Positions 23,213 to 32,206 of a stretch of 33,433 nucleotides of DNA are shown here, in pieces. The position numbers were made by a program, and so were the translations under genes. A model generated the notes under the pieces. The model worked only from the letters and a program-made list of their open reading frames with translations. It searched no databases and was not told where the DNA came from. Each line of letters starts with the position of its first letter. Position 1 is the first letter of the stretch. This DNA comes from an uncultured Lachnospiraceae bacterium (lineage in GTDB: Bacteria; Bacillota; Clostridia; Lachnospirales; Lachnospiraceae), in contig CAJTZH010000020.1 of assembly GCA_910584325.1 (NCBI GenBank), forward strand, positions 1 to 33,433, in the 5' to 3' direction.

Positions 23213-25762
23213 GTGGGAAAAAATATCGGGAAAGTATTAATGATTTTGTGTCTGGCGGGAATATGCCTGTTTGCAGGATATTTCTGGGGCGGTTATTCAA
23301 ATGATAATGAAGTAGTCGAGACGGTAGTTACGGAACAAGTACCTTCAGATGCGAAGCAGCCGTCAAAGTTAAAGTATAGTGGGACAATAGCAATTGTAAA
23401 TTTAGATGAGGGTATTATTCAGGGGGATACAATTCTTAATTATGGTAATTCATTAATTAGCGCAATCACTGTGGATATTAGGGTGACCGGTTTACAGGAT
23501 GCCCGAAACGGAATTGAAACAGGACAGTATTGTGCTTATCTTGTAATTCCTACAACATTTTCTGCAAATGTTTTAACAATCAATGAAAAGCCGGTTACAT
23601 CGGAACTTACTTATGCGGTAGCGCCTGGAATCGAGGGGCAGGAAAGGGATACTGCAATTTATAATATTTATGCAATTTACCATTCTTTTAGCAATAACAT
23701 CAGTCAGATTTACACGGCGACCATCTTGGACGAATATCATGATGCGCAGGATGCGGCGGCAAAAATCATGGTAAATGACACACAGGATATGAATGCGTTA
23801 ATGGAGATTCAGCCGTATGATTTGGTAGAGGCAGTTCCTATTCCTCAATTAGAGAGAATGGAAAGTGAGGTTACCAAACTTGTGTTGGAAGAGAATTTTG
23901 CAGCAAATGTTGATGCGGTAAATCAGATTGATACTGCGTATAAAACATATCTTGCGAATGGCGAAGAGGGATTTCTTAATATTAGAAATCAAATTTCGGA
24001 TATCAGTGTTAAGGTTGAAGAAGTAGGACGAAGTGTAGATTCTGTTAATACAGTATTAAATACATATATCGACGAAGAACAGGTAAAAAAAGAACAGCTT
24101 GAGTTGAACGATGAAAAAGAACGATTATTATATGAAGATAAAGTGGCGCAATTAAAAACAGAAATTCAAAAACATAATGAATTGTTGAGCGATTTTAATA
24201 AATCGGTGGAAGAAAAAGTATCCGAATACCAATATATTGAGACAAAGTATAGAGATTTGGCTAAAGATTTATCTCAGATGGCAGTCGGACAGGAAATGGT
24301 AACGGTTGAAATCGGAGAAGAAATCGTTGATGCAACGCAGTATATATTTGAGTTTTATACAAAAGAACAGCTTGATAAATATAAAGAATCAGCTATAGAT
24401 ACTGTATATGATGTTGTCGTTACAGAAATGACAAGTTTGAATGATAAACTGATTGATAAGGGCGGAGAGTCTATTCTGAATAAAAATCAGACGATGGAAG
24501 AGTATGTAGCGTCGTTTATGGGAATTTCAGAAAAGCCTACAGAACCAGAAAAGCCAACGGAGCCGGAGAAGCCAACAGAGCCGGAAGAAACAACGGAAGA
24601 ATCTACGGAAACACCGACAGATGAAACGACAGAATCATCAACGGAGGAAACAATAGAAGAAATCACAGGAATATCGACGGAGGGGTCAACAGAAGGAATA
24701 ACAGAACCATCAACGGAGGGGTCAACAGAAGGAACGACAGAACCATCAACGGAGGGGTCAACAGAAGAAACGACAGAGCCATCAACGGAGGGGTCAACAG
24801 AAGAAACGACAGAGCCGTCAACGGAGGATTCAACGGAAGGACCTACAGAACCGCCAACGGAGGGCGGGGATAATCCGGATACGCCGGAAAAACCGGATGA
24901 TACTGTAAAGCCGGTAGCCTTTAAAATGGACGTGTTGGATGACTTGGTGGAGGAACCGTCAATTGAGATTGATGGAGTCGCAATTACCCAAATGACGAAG
25001 TTGAATGAAGAATCTGCAAATGAAATGTTAAAAGAACTTGTTTCTATGGCAGTAGACAATAGTAGTGCAAAGAGCAGAGAACTTGTTGACAGTATCAATA
25101 ATAACGAAGAAATGAAAAGCAGCCTTGAGAAAACAATAGATGCATATAGTGATGTAAAGCAGGAGCAGTTAAAGCTGGAGCAGGATGTTCTCGAATATAA
25201 ACTGGTTTCATTTATTAATGATTCTGAAATTAGTAGTATTGTTGCGGTTTTGAATTCTAATGTGAGTGAAATTGAATCAAAAGTCAGAACACATGATTTG
25301 GATTATGATACATATACAAAAGCTGTTTATGATTTAACAGAAAAAAACATAGCTGTTTTAAAGGAGAATATAGCCGAAGCGCAGAAAGCTTCTACCCTGA
25401 AAGTAAGCGAAGGTTTGGAGTCGGCTAAAAATTCCCGGACAGCAAGCAACGAGGAGAACATAATACTTCTAAAAACGTTGACAAACCGTCTGGCATATAC
25501 AAGGCTTGGAAATGTGGAAAATAAAGAAGTCTATTCCTTTATGGCAAAGCCGGTTACATTATATAACATTTCCACTGAAACAGAAGCGGCGAAAAAAGAA
25601 AAAGAAGAAGTCCAGACGGTAAAAGTTACAACGACAGTAAAAGAACAGCAGAAAGAAAACGTTCCTCCGCTATTAATCATTGCAGGAGCCGCTGGATTAC
25701 TAATGATAGCGGGAGTTCTATCGGTTGCCTTTAGCAGAAGGAAAACAGACGACGAATTTTGA
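23213..25762 (+). CDS. EsaA/YhgE-like type VII secretion surface protein with Thr/Glu/Pro repeat stalk
   Basis: The 849-residue protein starts at GTG 23213 (an ATG at 23240 is an alternative). TM1 is ~8-27 (MILCLAGICLFAGYFWGG). The next ~150 residues match the N-terminal extracellular part of the YhgE/Pip/EsaA group: IAIVNLDEGIIQGD, LQDARNGIETGQYCAYLVIP. Coiled coils follow (~215-420). Residues ~440-565 are a Thr/Glu/Pro/Ser stretch with five 12-residue repeats. More coiled coil leads to a C-terminal TM (~819-839) and a basic RRK tail. EsaA/YueB normally has about six TM helices; this form keeps two. In T7SSb systems EsaA spans membrane and wall and aids substrate export. It is the first gene after the riboswitch. 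Homology is moderate, context is strong. Confidence 0.78.
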   Translation: MGKNIGKVLMILCLAGICLFAGYFWGGYSNDNEVVETVVTEQVPSDAKQPSKLKYSGTIAIVNLDEGIIQGDTILNYGNSLISAITVDIRVTGLQDARNGIETGQYCAYLVIPTTFSANVLTINEKPVTSELTYAVAPGIEGQERDTAIYNIYAIYHSFSNNISQIYTATILDEYHDAQDAAAKIMVNDTQDMNALMEIQPYDLVEAVPIPQLERMESEVTKLVLEENFAANVDAVNQIDTAYKTYLANGEEGFLNIRNQISDISVKVEEVGRSVDSVNTVLNTYIDEEQVKKEQLELNDEKERLLYEDKVAQLKTEIQKHNELLSDFNKSVEEKVSEYQYIETKYRDLAKDLSQMAVGQEMVTVEIGEEIVDATQYIFEFYTKEQLDKYKESAIDTVYDVVVTEMTSLNDKLIDKGGESILNKNQTMEEYVASFMGISEKPTEPEKPTEPEKPTEPEETTEESTETPTDETTESSTEETIEEITGISTEGSTEGITEPSTEGSTEGTTEPSTEGSTEETTEPSTEGSTEETTEPSTEDSTEGPTEPPTEGGDNPDTPEKPDDTVKPVAFKMDVLDDLVEEPSIEIDGVAITQMTKLNEESANEMLKELVSMAVDNSSAKSRELVDSINNNEEMKSSLEKTIDAYSDVKQEQLKLEQDVLEYKLVSFINDSEISSIVAVLNSNVSEIESKVRTHDLDYDTYTKAVYDLTEKNIAVLKENIAEAQKASTLKVSEGLESAKNSRTASNEENIILLKTLTNRLAYTRLGNVENKEVYSFMAKPVTLYNISTETEAAKKEKEEVQTVKVTTTVKEQQKENVPPLLIIAGAAGLLMIAGVLSVAFSRRKTDDEF
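24533..24586 (+). repeat. Six-residue KPTEPE tandem repeats in the EsaA-like gene
   Basis: Three consecutive 18-base units encode KPTEPE (from residue 441), just before the 36-base repeats. They form the start of the predicted rod-like extracellular stalk. Confidence 0.85.
24671..24850 (+). repeat. Five tandem 36-base repeats in the EsaA-like gene
   Basis: Units begin at 24671, 24707, 24743, 24779 and 24815; each encodes 12 residues of the PSTEGSTEGTTE kind (residues 487-546). Units three and four are identical; the outer ones differ by several bases. The frame is kept, so copy-number change would alter the stalk length without breaking the protein. Confidence 0.93.
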
Positions 25763-25869
25763 TAACATACTGCATTGATGGAGTTTTCAAACCACCAATC
25801 AGAGGTTATAAATCTAATAGCGAAATTGCGCGCGATTTCCTATTAAATAAAAAACAAGGAGAGAAAAGA

Positions 25870-26148
25870 ATGTTAAGACTTGATTACGAAGCACTTGACG
25901 ATGCCGCAAAAACATTAATTGCACAGGGTGAAACCTTTGCCGACTGTATCCAGGTTATGACGAATGTTGTAAATGGACTGCCGGATATTTGGGAAGCCGA
26001 CACTTGTGATAAGTATGTTGAGCAGTACAATGATGCCGAGAAGACTCTGCAGCAGGTGAGACAGCTTATTCAGGATATGGCTGACCAGATGACTGCGATT
26101 GCAGAAAACTTCCGCAATGCTGACGCAGATATGGCCGGTCAGATGTAA
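25870..26148 (+). CDS. WXG100-family type VII secretion substrate (EsxA-like)
   Basis: The 92-residue protein starts at ATG 25870 behind AAGGAGAG; an in-frame start at 25759 has no site. It has the helical hairpin pattern of WXG100 proteins: helix 1 (~5-37), the turn PDIWEADTCDKY with Trp41 (W-E-A in place of W-X-G), and helix 2 (~46-88). Members are secreted as dimers by T7SS and engage the EssC C-terminal ATPase domain. It is second in the operon, 107 bases after the EsaA-like gene, and is followed by a stable hairpin. The strict glycine is replaced, which is seen in divergent Firmicute members. Confidence 0.88.
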   Translation: MLRLDYEALDDAAKTLIAQGETFADCIQVMTNVVNGLPDIWEADTCDKYVEQYNDAEKTLQQVRQLIQDMADQMTAIAENFRNADADMAGQM

Positions 26149-26157
26149 TTAGGGGGG

Positions 26158-26190
26158 GAGAGCCGATAGGATAATTCTTATACGGCTCTC
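26158..26190 (+). terminator. Intra-operon hairpin after the WXG100 gene
   Basis: GAGAGCCG (26158-26165) pairs perfectly with CGGCTCTC (26183-26190) around a 17-base loop. The tail TTGTTCCTT is a poor U-tract, so it should be a leaky attenuator or an mRNA 3'-end stabiliser and not a full stop. It would let the WXG100 mRNA exceed that of the downstream machinery genes. Confidence 0.6.
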
Positions 26191-26222
26191 TTGTTCCTTG
26201 GTGAGACAATGGGAGAAATAAA

Positions 26223-26672
26223 ATGAATGAGAACATGGAACAGGAAGAAACACAGGATGATTCCGGATTACAGTTAAATTTTGAAGTGATACAGCAACAG
26301 GGAAAAACAATTACTTATTTGGGTGATTTATATGGATATCAGGTGTTCTCGGATGCGTTTGAGAAATCAATTGAAAAACAAAAAAGAGAGAAAATAGAAG
26401 AATTAGAAGATAGTTTTATGAATGTGCTTACAAATGAACCGGAACCGATTGTTGATAATGCTTTTCAAACCGTAATTGCCGATGAAAAGCAGGTGATAAT
26501 TAAAGCAGAATACAGTACAGACGGCGGAAAGACGAATGGGTGGACCGTGGCAGGCTGTGTCCTGTTAGGGATGATTCTGACTGCCGGAATCTGGTTATAT
26601 ATAGAAAGAAAGCGAAAGGAGAAATCCTCAAGTGCAAATAACGGTAACGATTACAGAACCTACTATGAATAA
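26223..26672 (+). CDS. essA: EssA-like type VII secretion membrane protein
   Basis: The 149-residue protein has an acidic, Gln-rich N-terminal part (~1-105) and one C-terminal membrane helix (~108-128; GWTVAGCVLLGMILTAGIW), then a basic RKRKEK tail. Length, single C-terminal TM and place before the EsaB and EssB genes fit EssA, a small T7SSb membrane subunit with low sequence conservation. The call rests mainly on topology and gene order. GGGAG precedes the ATG. The gene overlaps the esaB-like gene by 41 bases in another frame. Confidence 0.65.
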   Translation: MNENMEQEETQDDSGLQLNFEVIQQQGKTITYLGDLYGYQVFSDAFEKSIEKQKREKIEELEDSFMNVLTNEPEPIVDNAFQTVIADEKQVIIKAEYSTDGGKTNGWTVAGCVLLGMILTAGIWLYIERKRKEKSSSANNGNDYRTYYE

Positions 26673-26883
26673 ATCATATGATATTCAGGTGGATAATAAA
26701 CAAAGAATAAAAACAACATTAAAAGTATTAAGTGAAAATATACAGGGACTTGAGAACTGGGGAAAAGCGCACGGAGTCCGTATTAAGAATAGCGGAAGAC
26801 AAATATCCGGTGATGTTACCTATGAGGAAGCAGACATCTATACCGGAATGGAATTAACCGTGATGATAAAAAGGGAAGGATAA
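26632..26883 (+). CDS. esaB: EsaB/YukD ubiquitin-like type VII secretion protein
   Basis: The 83-residue protein starts at GTG 26632 behind AAAGGAG and overlaps essA by 41 bases. The layout is a beta-grasp (ubiquitin-like) fold: two strands (QITVTITEP, KSYDIQVDN), a helix (IKTTLKVLSENIQGL), then strands ending GMELTVMIKREG. YukD/EsaB proteins are ~80 residues, lack the C-terminal Gly-Gly of ubiquitin, and are cytoplasmic core or regulatory components of T7SSb. Gene order between EssA and EssB matches the staphylococcal locus. Confidence 0.85.
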   Translation: MQITVTITEPTMNKSYDIQVDNKQRIKTTLKVLSENIQGLENWGKAHGVRIKNSGRQISGDVTYEEADIYTGMELTVMIKREG

Positions 26884-26888
26884 CGCAA

Positions 26889-27986
26889 ATGATACTTACA
26901 GAAATAAGAAAAAAATCAGAAATGACTGCAAATACAGGATTTCATCTGGAAAAACTGTTAATCAAGGAACCATGCTTTATACCGTGCACTTATGAAGAAA
27001 ATTTGGAAGAAATAACATTTTCTTATGAGATAGACGGCTTGCATCCATTGTCACAGTTAAAAAGTGAGGAAAAGAAATATCAGTATCAGTTTCTGATTAA
27101 TTTTGTTAAGTTACAACAGCTCCAGAAAGGCTATAAAGTTGAGTTTACCATCAACAATATATATTACGATGACAATTATATGCCTTATGTTAAAAACAGA
27201 GACTTATATCCGGTGGGAAGAGGGGTAGAAGAGGATTTTTTATTACAGTATAAGATATTTGTTGGGGGAATACTCAGTAAAAAATATAATATCGAACAAT
27301 TACAGGAAAGCGGTCTTGAAGTTTTGGAACAGGAATCCGGATTTAAGGATTTTTATGAGACAGAAAGTGTAGAGGCACTTCTTCAGGTCCTTAAAAATAA
27401 AAAGGCGGCACAATTAAAGAAAGAAAAGGAAACTACCGTGAGAGTAGATAAAACCGCCTATCTTGTGAAATCAGTTATGGCAGTCACAGCGTCGGTATTT
27501 TTGTTAGCTGCCGCAGGAATGCTTATATATGCATTTTTTTATGTGATACCGCGCCAACAGTGTGTTATAGAAGCAAATGAGGCATATATCCGTCTGGATT
27601 ATGTATCCTGTATTGACAGCATGGAGGAAATAAAACCGCAGGATATGGATATATCCACAAAATATATACTGGCGGTATCTTACGCGAAATGCGAAAGTCT
27701 GAAGAAAGAGGAAATGGATACAATTGTATCCAGACTATCCCTATTGAGCAATGAAAAGGAATTGGAGTACTGGATACATACCGGGCGGATGGAATATACC
27801 ACGGCGCAGGAAAAGGCTCAGGCATTATCGGATGACAAATTGCTGGTATACGCTTACACGAAAGAATTAAATCAATTAGAGAGCGACACCAATATCAATG
27901 GAGAGGAAAAGCAGGAGCGAATCTCGACATTGCAGAATAAAATTATTCAGCTGGGTGACAAATATACACCTGAGGAAGGAAAATAG
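26889..27986 (+). CDS. essB: EssB/YukC type VII secretion pseudokinase membrane protein
   Basis: The 365-residue protein has a cytoplasmic N-terminal domain (~1-185) of the EssB pseudokinase type (QYQFLINFVKLQQLQKGYKVEF, split here as LINFVKLQQLQKGYK; then YPVGRGVEEDFLLQYKIFVGG). One TM follows (~192-218; VMAVTASVFLLAAAGMLIYA), then an extracellular helical domain (~220-365) with TPR-like pairs. In T7SSb, EssB bridges EssC and the other membrane subunits. It lies five bases after esaB and 17 before essC. Length is somewhat below the usual 390-440. Confidence 0.88.
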   Translation: MILTEIRKKSEMTANTGFHLEKLLIKEPCFIPCTYEENLEEITFSYEIDGLHPLSQLKSEEKKYQYQFLINFVKLQQLQKGYKVEFTINNIYYDDNYMPYVKNRDLYPVGRGVEEDFLLQYKIFVGGILSKKYNIEQLQESGLEVLEQESGFKDFYETESVEALLQVLKNKKAAQLKKEKETTVRVDKTAYLVKSVMAVTASVFLLAAAGMLIYAFFYVIPRQQCVIEANEAYIRLDYVSCIDSMEEIKPQDMDISTKYILAVSYAKCESLKKEEMDTIVSRLSLLSNEKELEYWIHTGRMEYTTAQEKAQALSDDKLLVYAYTKELNQLESDTNINGEEKQERISTLQNKIIQLGDKYTPEEGK

Positions 27987-28003
27987 CGAGGAACCGGAAT
28001 TTT

Positions 28004-31000
28004 ATGGAGCAGCATAAAGAGAACAATATTCATTGTTATGAACGAAAAGAAGAATTTTGGATATCGGCAAAAAGACCATGTCTGTATGCGGATATTATAT
28101 TGCCGGAAGGTGATACGGAACTTCATGTTATAGGAGATAAAGTTATATTGCCGGAAAACTCTTTGGATATTGAAAACGGGGACAAAGTAGAGCTGGAAGG
28201 ATGCGTCATCACGTTTTTTAAAGAGTATTTGGAAATAGCAGGAAATATAGATGAATGGGAGATTCATCTAACATGTACGGACGGACAGAATAACCGATTT
28301 AATGGATTTCCGTATTATAAACGTTCGCCGAGAATTATCTATCGGATTAATCAGGAAATGATAGAGGTAAAAGCTCCGCCGCAAAAAAAGAATTTGACAA
28401 AAGGCGGCATTATACAGATGATACTTCCTACATTAAGCACAATGACGTTTACAATTATTATGGGAGTAGTGCTTAAACGCGGACTTTATGTATATATGAG
28501 CGTGGGAATGACGTTAATTACGTTATGCTTTTCTATAAAAAACTTTGTGGAACAGCGAAAAGAAATAAAGAAAGAACAAGCTGAACGGGAAAAAATATAT
28601 TTGTCATATCTTTTGCGCACACGCAAGAAGATTCGTAATGCCAGAAAACGTGAAAGAGAAGCAATGGATTACCAGAACCCGTCAGCAAAATCTTTGGAAA
28701 GCATGGTTTTAAATTATAGCAGCCGTTTATACGAAAGAACACTTTTGGATGACGATTTTCTTCAGGTAAATCTGGGATATTGTACAGGTAATTCAAAAAT
28801 AAAAGTTTCTTTTGCAAAAGACGAGCTGGATATGCAGAAGGATAATCTCATTGATATTGCCCGCCGGATACCGGAAGAATATGGAAAGATTGAGCGGATT
28901 CCTGTTCCGGTTGACCTTAAGAGAGCACATTTAGGTCTCGTTGGCAGTAAGGTCAATATCCATACGCAGCTTAAATATCTGCTGCTTCAGCTGACTTTTT
29001 TTCATAGCTATCATGACCTTGAGATTGTATTTATTCATAATGAGGCATATAAAGAGGAATTTTCTTATATGCGCTGGTATCCGCATCTTAAAATACAATC
29101 TATTAATGTTGTGGGGAAAGTCAGTAATGAATATGCCAGAGACCAGGTTCTGGGAAGTATTCAGCAAATTCTTAAAGAGCGGAAACTCAAGGTGGAGCAG
29201 GAAAAACAGGAAACCCGTTTCCGACCATATATCCTGTTTATCATAGACGAACCAAGACTGATTTTAAATCATGCCATTATGGAGTATCTTCAGGTCAGAG
29301 ACCCGCGCATGGGATTTAGTATTATTTATACAACAGACCAGCAGTCAAACTTACCGGAAACTATTCAGACAATTTGTATTATTGAAAATGCGGTAGACGG
29401 GGTGCTGCTTTTAAATGAAGGCGAGCGCAAAAATCAAAATTTTGGATTGGTACAGATAAACGATATTGACTTGGAGAAAACGGCAAGAGCAATTAGCGCA
29501 ATCGTGCATGAACAGGGTGTCAGCAGTAAAATACCGGATTCAATCACGTTTTTTGAGCTTTATAAAATAGAACATCCGCATGAATTGGAGATTATGAAAA
29601 GGTGGAGGGAGCACCAGGCGCATAAATCGCTTGCGGTACCGTTAGGCGTGCGTGCGCAGGATGATTATGTTGAGTTAAATCTTCATGAAAAAGCGCATGG
29701 TCCGCATGGACTTGTTGCCGGGACAACAGGGTCAGGTAAATCCGAGATTGTGCAGTCATATATATTATCTCTGGCGGTTAATTTTCATCCTCATGAAGTG
29801 GGATTCCTTTTAATTGACTATAAGGGAGGCGGTATGGCGAATTTGTTCGCGAATCTGCCGCATCTGCTTGGAACAATTACAAATCTGGATAAGGCGGAAA
29901 GTATGCGGGCAATGGCGTCTATTAAAAGTGAACTCGCAAGAAGGCAGCAGTTATTTAGTATCAATAATGTGAATCATATAAACGGATATAGCAAATTGTT
30001 TCAGCTGGGTAAGGTGAAAGAACCTCTGCCCCACTTGTTTCTGATTAGTGATGAGTTTGCGGAGCTGAAAAAAGAACAGCCGGAGTTTATGAGTGAACTG
30101 ATATCTACAGCGCGTATCGGCCGCAGCCTTGGAATTCATCTGATATTAGCGACACAAAAACCAAGTGGAGTCGTTGACGACCAGATATGGACAAACAGTA
30201 AGTTTAAGTTGTGTTTGAAAGTACAGGATGCGGGAGACAGTAAGGAGATGTTAAAAACGCCTGACGCGGCAAATATAACGCAGGCAGGACGCGCATATCT
30301 TCAGGTGGGTAATAATGAAATTTACGAGTTGTTTCAGTCCGCATGGAGCGGGGCGTTTTATGACGCGGCGCAGACGGAGGAAGAGAGAGAAGACGACAGG
30401 GTGTACATTGTAAACGAGCTTGGGCAAGGAGAATTGATTAATAAAGACCTCAGCGGACAAGGGGAAAATAATCAGTTGAAGGCGACACAGCTTGATGTGG
30501 TTGTTAAACATATTAAAGATGTATATGAAACGCTGAATTCTGTCAATGTCAGGAAGACATGGCTTCCTGCGCTTCCGGTACAGATGGCGTCTCCATATAC
30601 AGTTCATGTAGAAGATAGCGCGGTATTTGAAGAATTAGATTTAGAATTGGGTCTGGGAATGATGGATATTCCGGAGGAGCAGGCGCAGAGAGAATATGTA
30701 CTCAATTTAATGCGCAATGGTCATTTTATGTATATGGCATCAAGCGGATATGGAAAATCGTTGCTTCTTACGCATATTGTATTGGGACTTGCAATGAAAA
30801 ATTCGGTTAAAAACCTCAATTTTTATATAGCGGACCTTGGGAACAGTGCTTTAATTCAGTTAAAAGGCGTACCGCATGTGGCGGATTATATCGGAATTGA
30901 GGATGCGGAAAAATTTACAAAATTCCAAAAGTTAATTAGTGATGAAATTGCTGAGAGAAAGCGGAAGTTTGCGCGTGTAATGGCACAGAATTTTATGATT

Positions 31001-32176
31001 TACAATCAGAGTTCAGAGGAAAAATTGAAAGCTATCGTAATTATTTTAGATAATTATGATGTTGTGGGAGAACTTGGGGACGCGGCGGTAGCGTTTTTTC
31101 AGAAAGCAGCTAGAGACGGCGCCGGTCTTGGAATTTATCTGATTGTTACATTATCGCGTCAAAATGTAATTCGCAGTTCGACGAAATCAAACTTTAAGGA
31201 AAAAATGGCAGGCTTTAATTTTGAACAGGGAGAAAATAATTCCTTTATCGGCAGAAGCAGTTACGAATTGCAGGAGGAGGTTAAGGGCAGAGCGATTGTA
31301 AAGCAGGATGGCATTCATGTATTGCAAATGTATACGCCGGTAACTTTTGATTCTGAATTGGAGTATAACACCAAGCTTCGGGAACTGATAGGCAGTCTGT
31401 CAAGATTGAGCAGTGAGGCAGCGGCAGAAGGAATCCCGGTACTTCCTGAAGTTTTAAATTACAGTATGCTGCCACAGTATCCGGATTACAGTGACGAGTA
31501 TACAAAACTTCCGGTTGGCATTGAACGGGAGACGCTCCATCTGAAATTCCTGGATATGGCGGCAGAACCGGCATTTATTGTAGGCGGCAGCGGAACCGGC
31601 AGAACTAATACGATAAAGACTCTGCTGGCAAGGATTGAGAACGTACAATGTAATATTTTTATTCTGGATGCGAAAAACGAGAATTTACGCGAATATAGTC
31701 AATGGAAGAATGTGAAGTATGCGTCGGGAGAAGAACTGTGCCGGTCTACTCTTACAGAGATTCAGAAGATTGTTCAGGAACGAAAAGAATTATACGAGGA
31801 AGAACGTCTGGATCATCTCTCGCTTCAACCTAAAGCATATGGTCAGTCTCTTGAACCGATTTACATCATTGTGGATGTAATACAGGAATTAAGTGAGATC
31901 CTGAACGGAGAAAATGAAAGGCTTGATATTCTTGCGGATGCCATACAGTATGGCTGTTTTGTCTGTGTTTCATCAGATATTAAGATTTCAAGAATGACGA
32001 AGAGCAGATTTTTACAGATGCTTATGGAGAGCAGGCAGGGATTAATACTTGGCAATATTAAAAATCAGCAGATTTTCCAGTACAACGGCATCAGAGAGGA
32101 TAACCACCAGCTTGATTTCGGTTATTTCTATAAGGCAGGGGTTATTGAACGGTTAAAACTGGTTATGAATCAATAA
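28004..32176 (+). CDS. essC: EssC: FtsK/SpoIIIE-type ATPase of type VII secretion
   Basis: This 1390-residue protein is the motor of the system. Residues ~1-90 are an FHA-like domain (LYADIILPEGD, LPENSLDIENGDKVEL). Two TM helices lie at ~135-180. Three FtsK-like ATPase domains follow. D1 has Walker A GTTGSGKS (573-580) and Walker B LISDE (Asp683-Glu684), all residues intact. D2 has SSGYGKS (913-919) but Walker B ends in Asp-Asn (IILDNYD). D3 has GGSGTGRT (1194-1201), with Arg for the Walker lysine, and IIVDVIQE. So D1 is probably the only fully competent site, as known for EssC/EccC. D3 in this family binds WXG100 substrates. The length is close to S. aureus EssC (~1479). Confidence 0.97.
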   Translation: MEQHKENNIHCYERKEEFWISAKRPCLYADIILPEGDTELHVIGDKVILPENSLDIENGDKVELEGCVITFFKEYLEIAGNIDEWEIHLTCTDGQNNRFNGFPYYKRSPRIIYRINQEMIEVKAPPQKKNLTKGGIIQMILPTLSTMTFTIIMGVVLKRGLYVYMSVGMTLITLCFSIKNFVEQRKEIKKEQAEREKIYLSYLLRTRKKIRNARKREREAMDYQNPSAKSLESMVLNYSSRLYERTLLDDDFLQVNLGYCTGNSKIKVSFAKDELDMQKDNLIDIARRIPEEYGKIERIPVPVDLKRAHLGLVGSKVNIHTQLKYLLLQLTFFHSYHDLEIVFIHNEAYKEEFSYMRWYPHLKIQSINVVGKVSNEYARDQVLGSIQQILKERKLKVEQEKQETRFRPYILFIIDEPRLILNHAIMEYLQVRDPRMGFSIIYTTDQQSNLPETIQTICIIENAVDGVLLLNEGERKNQNFGLVQINDIDLEKTARAISAIVHEQGVSSKIPDSITFFELYKIEHPHELEIMKRWREHQAHKSLAVPLGVRAQDDYVELNLHEKAHGPHGLVAGTTGSGKSEIVQSYILSLAVNFHPHEVGFLLIDYKGGGMANLFANLPHLLGTITNLDKAESMRAMASIKSELARRQQLFSINNVNHINGYSKLFQLGKVKEPLPHLFLISDEFAELKKEQPEFMSELISTARIGRSLGIHLILATQKPSGVVDDQIWTNSKFKLCLKVQDAGDSKEMLKTPDAANITQAGRAYLQVGNNEIYELFQSAWSGAFYDAAQTEEEREDDRVYIVNELGQGELINKDLSGQGENNQLKATQLDVVVKHIKDVYETLNSVNVRKTWLPALPVQMASPYTVHVEDSAVFEELDLELGLGMMDIPEEQAQREYVLNLMRNGHFMYMASSGYGKSLLLTHIVLGLAMKNSVKNLNFYIADLGNSALIQLKGVPHVADYIGIEDAEKFTKFQKLISDEIAERKRKFARVMAQNFMIYNQSSEEKLKAIVIILDNYDVVGELGDAAVAFFQKAARDGAGLGIYLIVTLSRQNVIRSSTKSNFKEKMAGFNFEQGENNSFIGRSSYELQEEVKGRAIVKQDGIHVLQMYTPVTFDSELEYNTKLRELIGSLSRLSSEAAAEGIPVLPEVLNYSMLPQYPDYSDEYTKLPVGIERETLHLKFLDMAAEPAFIVGGSGTGRTNTIKTLLARIENVQCNIFILDAKNENLREYSQWKNVKYASGEELCRSTLTEIQKIVQERKELYEEERLDHLSLQPKAYGQSLEPIYIIVDVIQELSEILNGENERLDILADAIQYGCFVCVSSDIKISRMTKSRFLQMLMESRQGLILGNIKNQQIFQYNGIREDNHQLDFGYFYKAGVIERLKLVMNQ

Positions 32177-32206
32177 AAATAAAGGAAAGAAGGGACGGTA
32201 AATACG

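Noticed and set aside
24671..24850. 36-base direct repeats that could suggest a CRISPR array
   Set aside because: The units touch each other without spacers, keep the reading frame of the EsaA-like gene and encode a Thr/Glu/Pro stalk.
24487..25098. 203-codon open frame on the minus strand
   Set aside because: It is the antisense of the Thr/Glu/Pro repeats, has Ser/Val-rich low complexity, and lies inside a well-supported gene.
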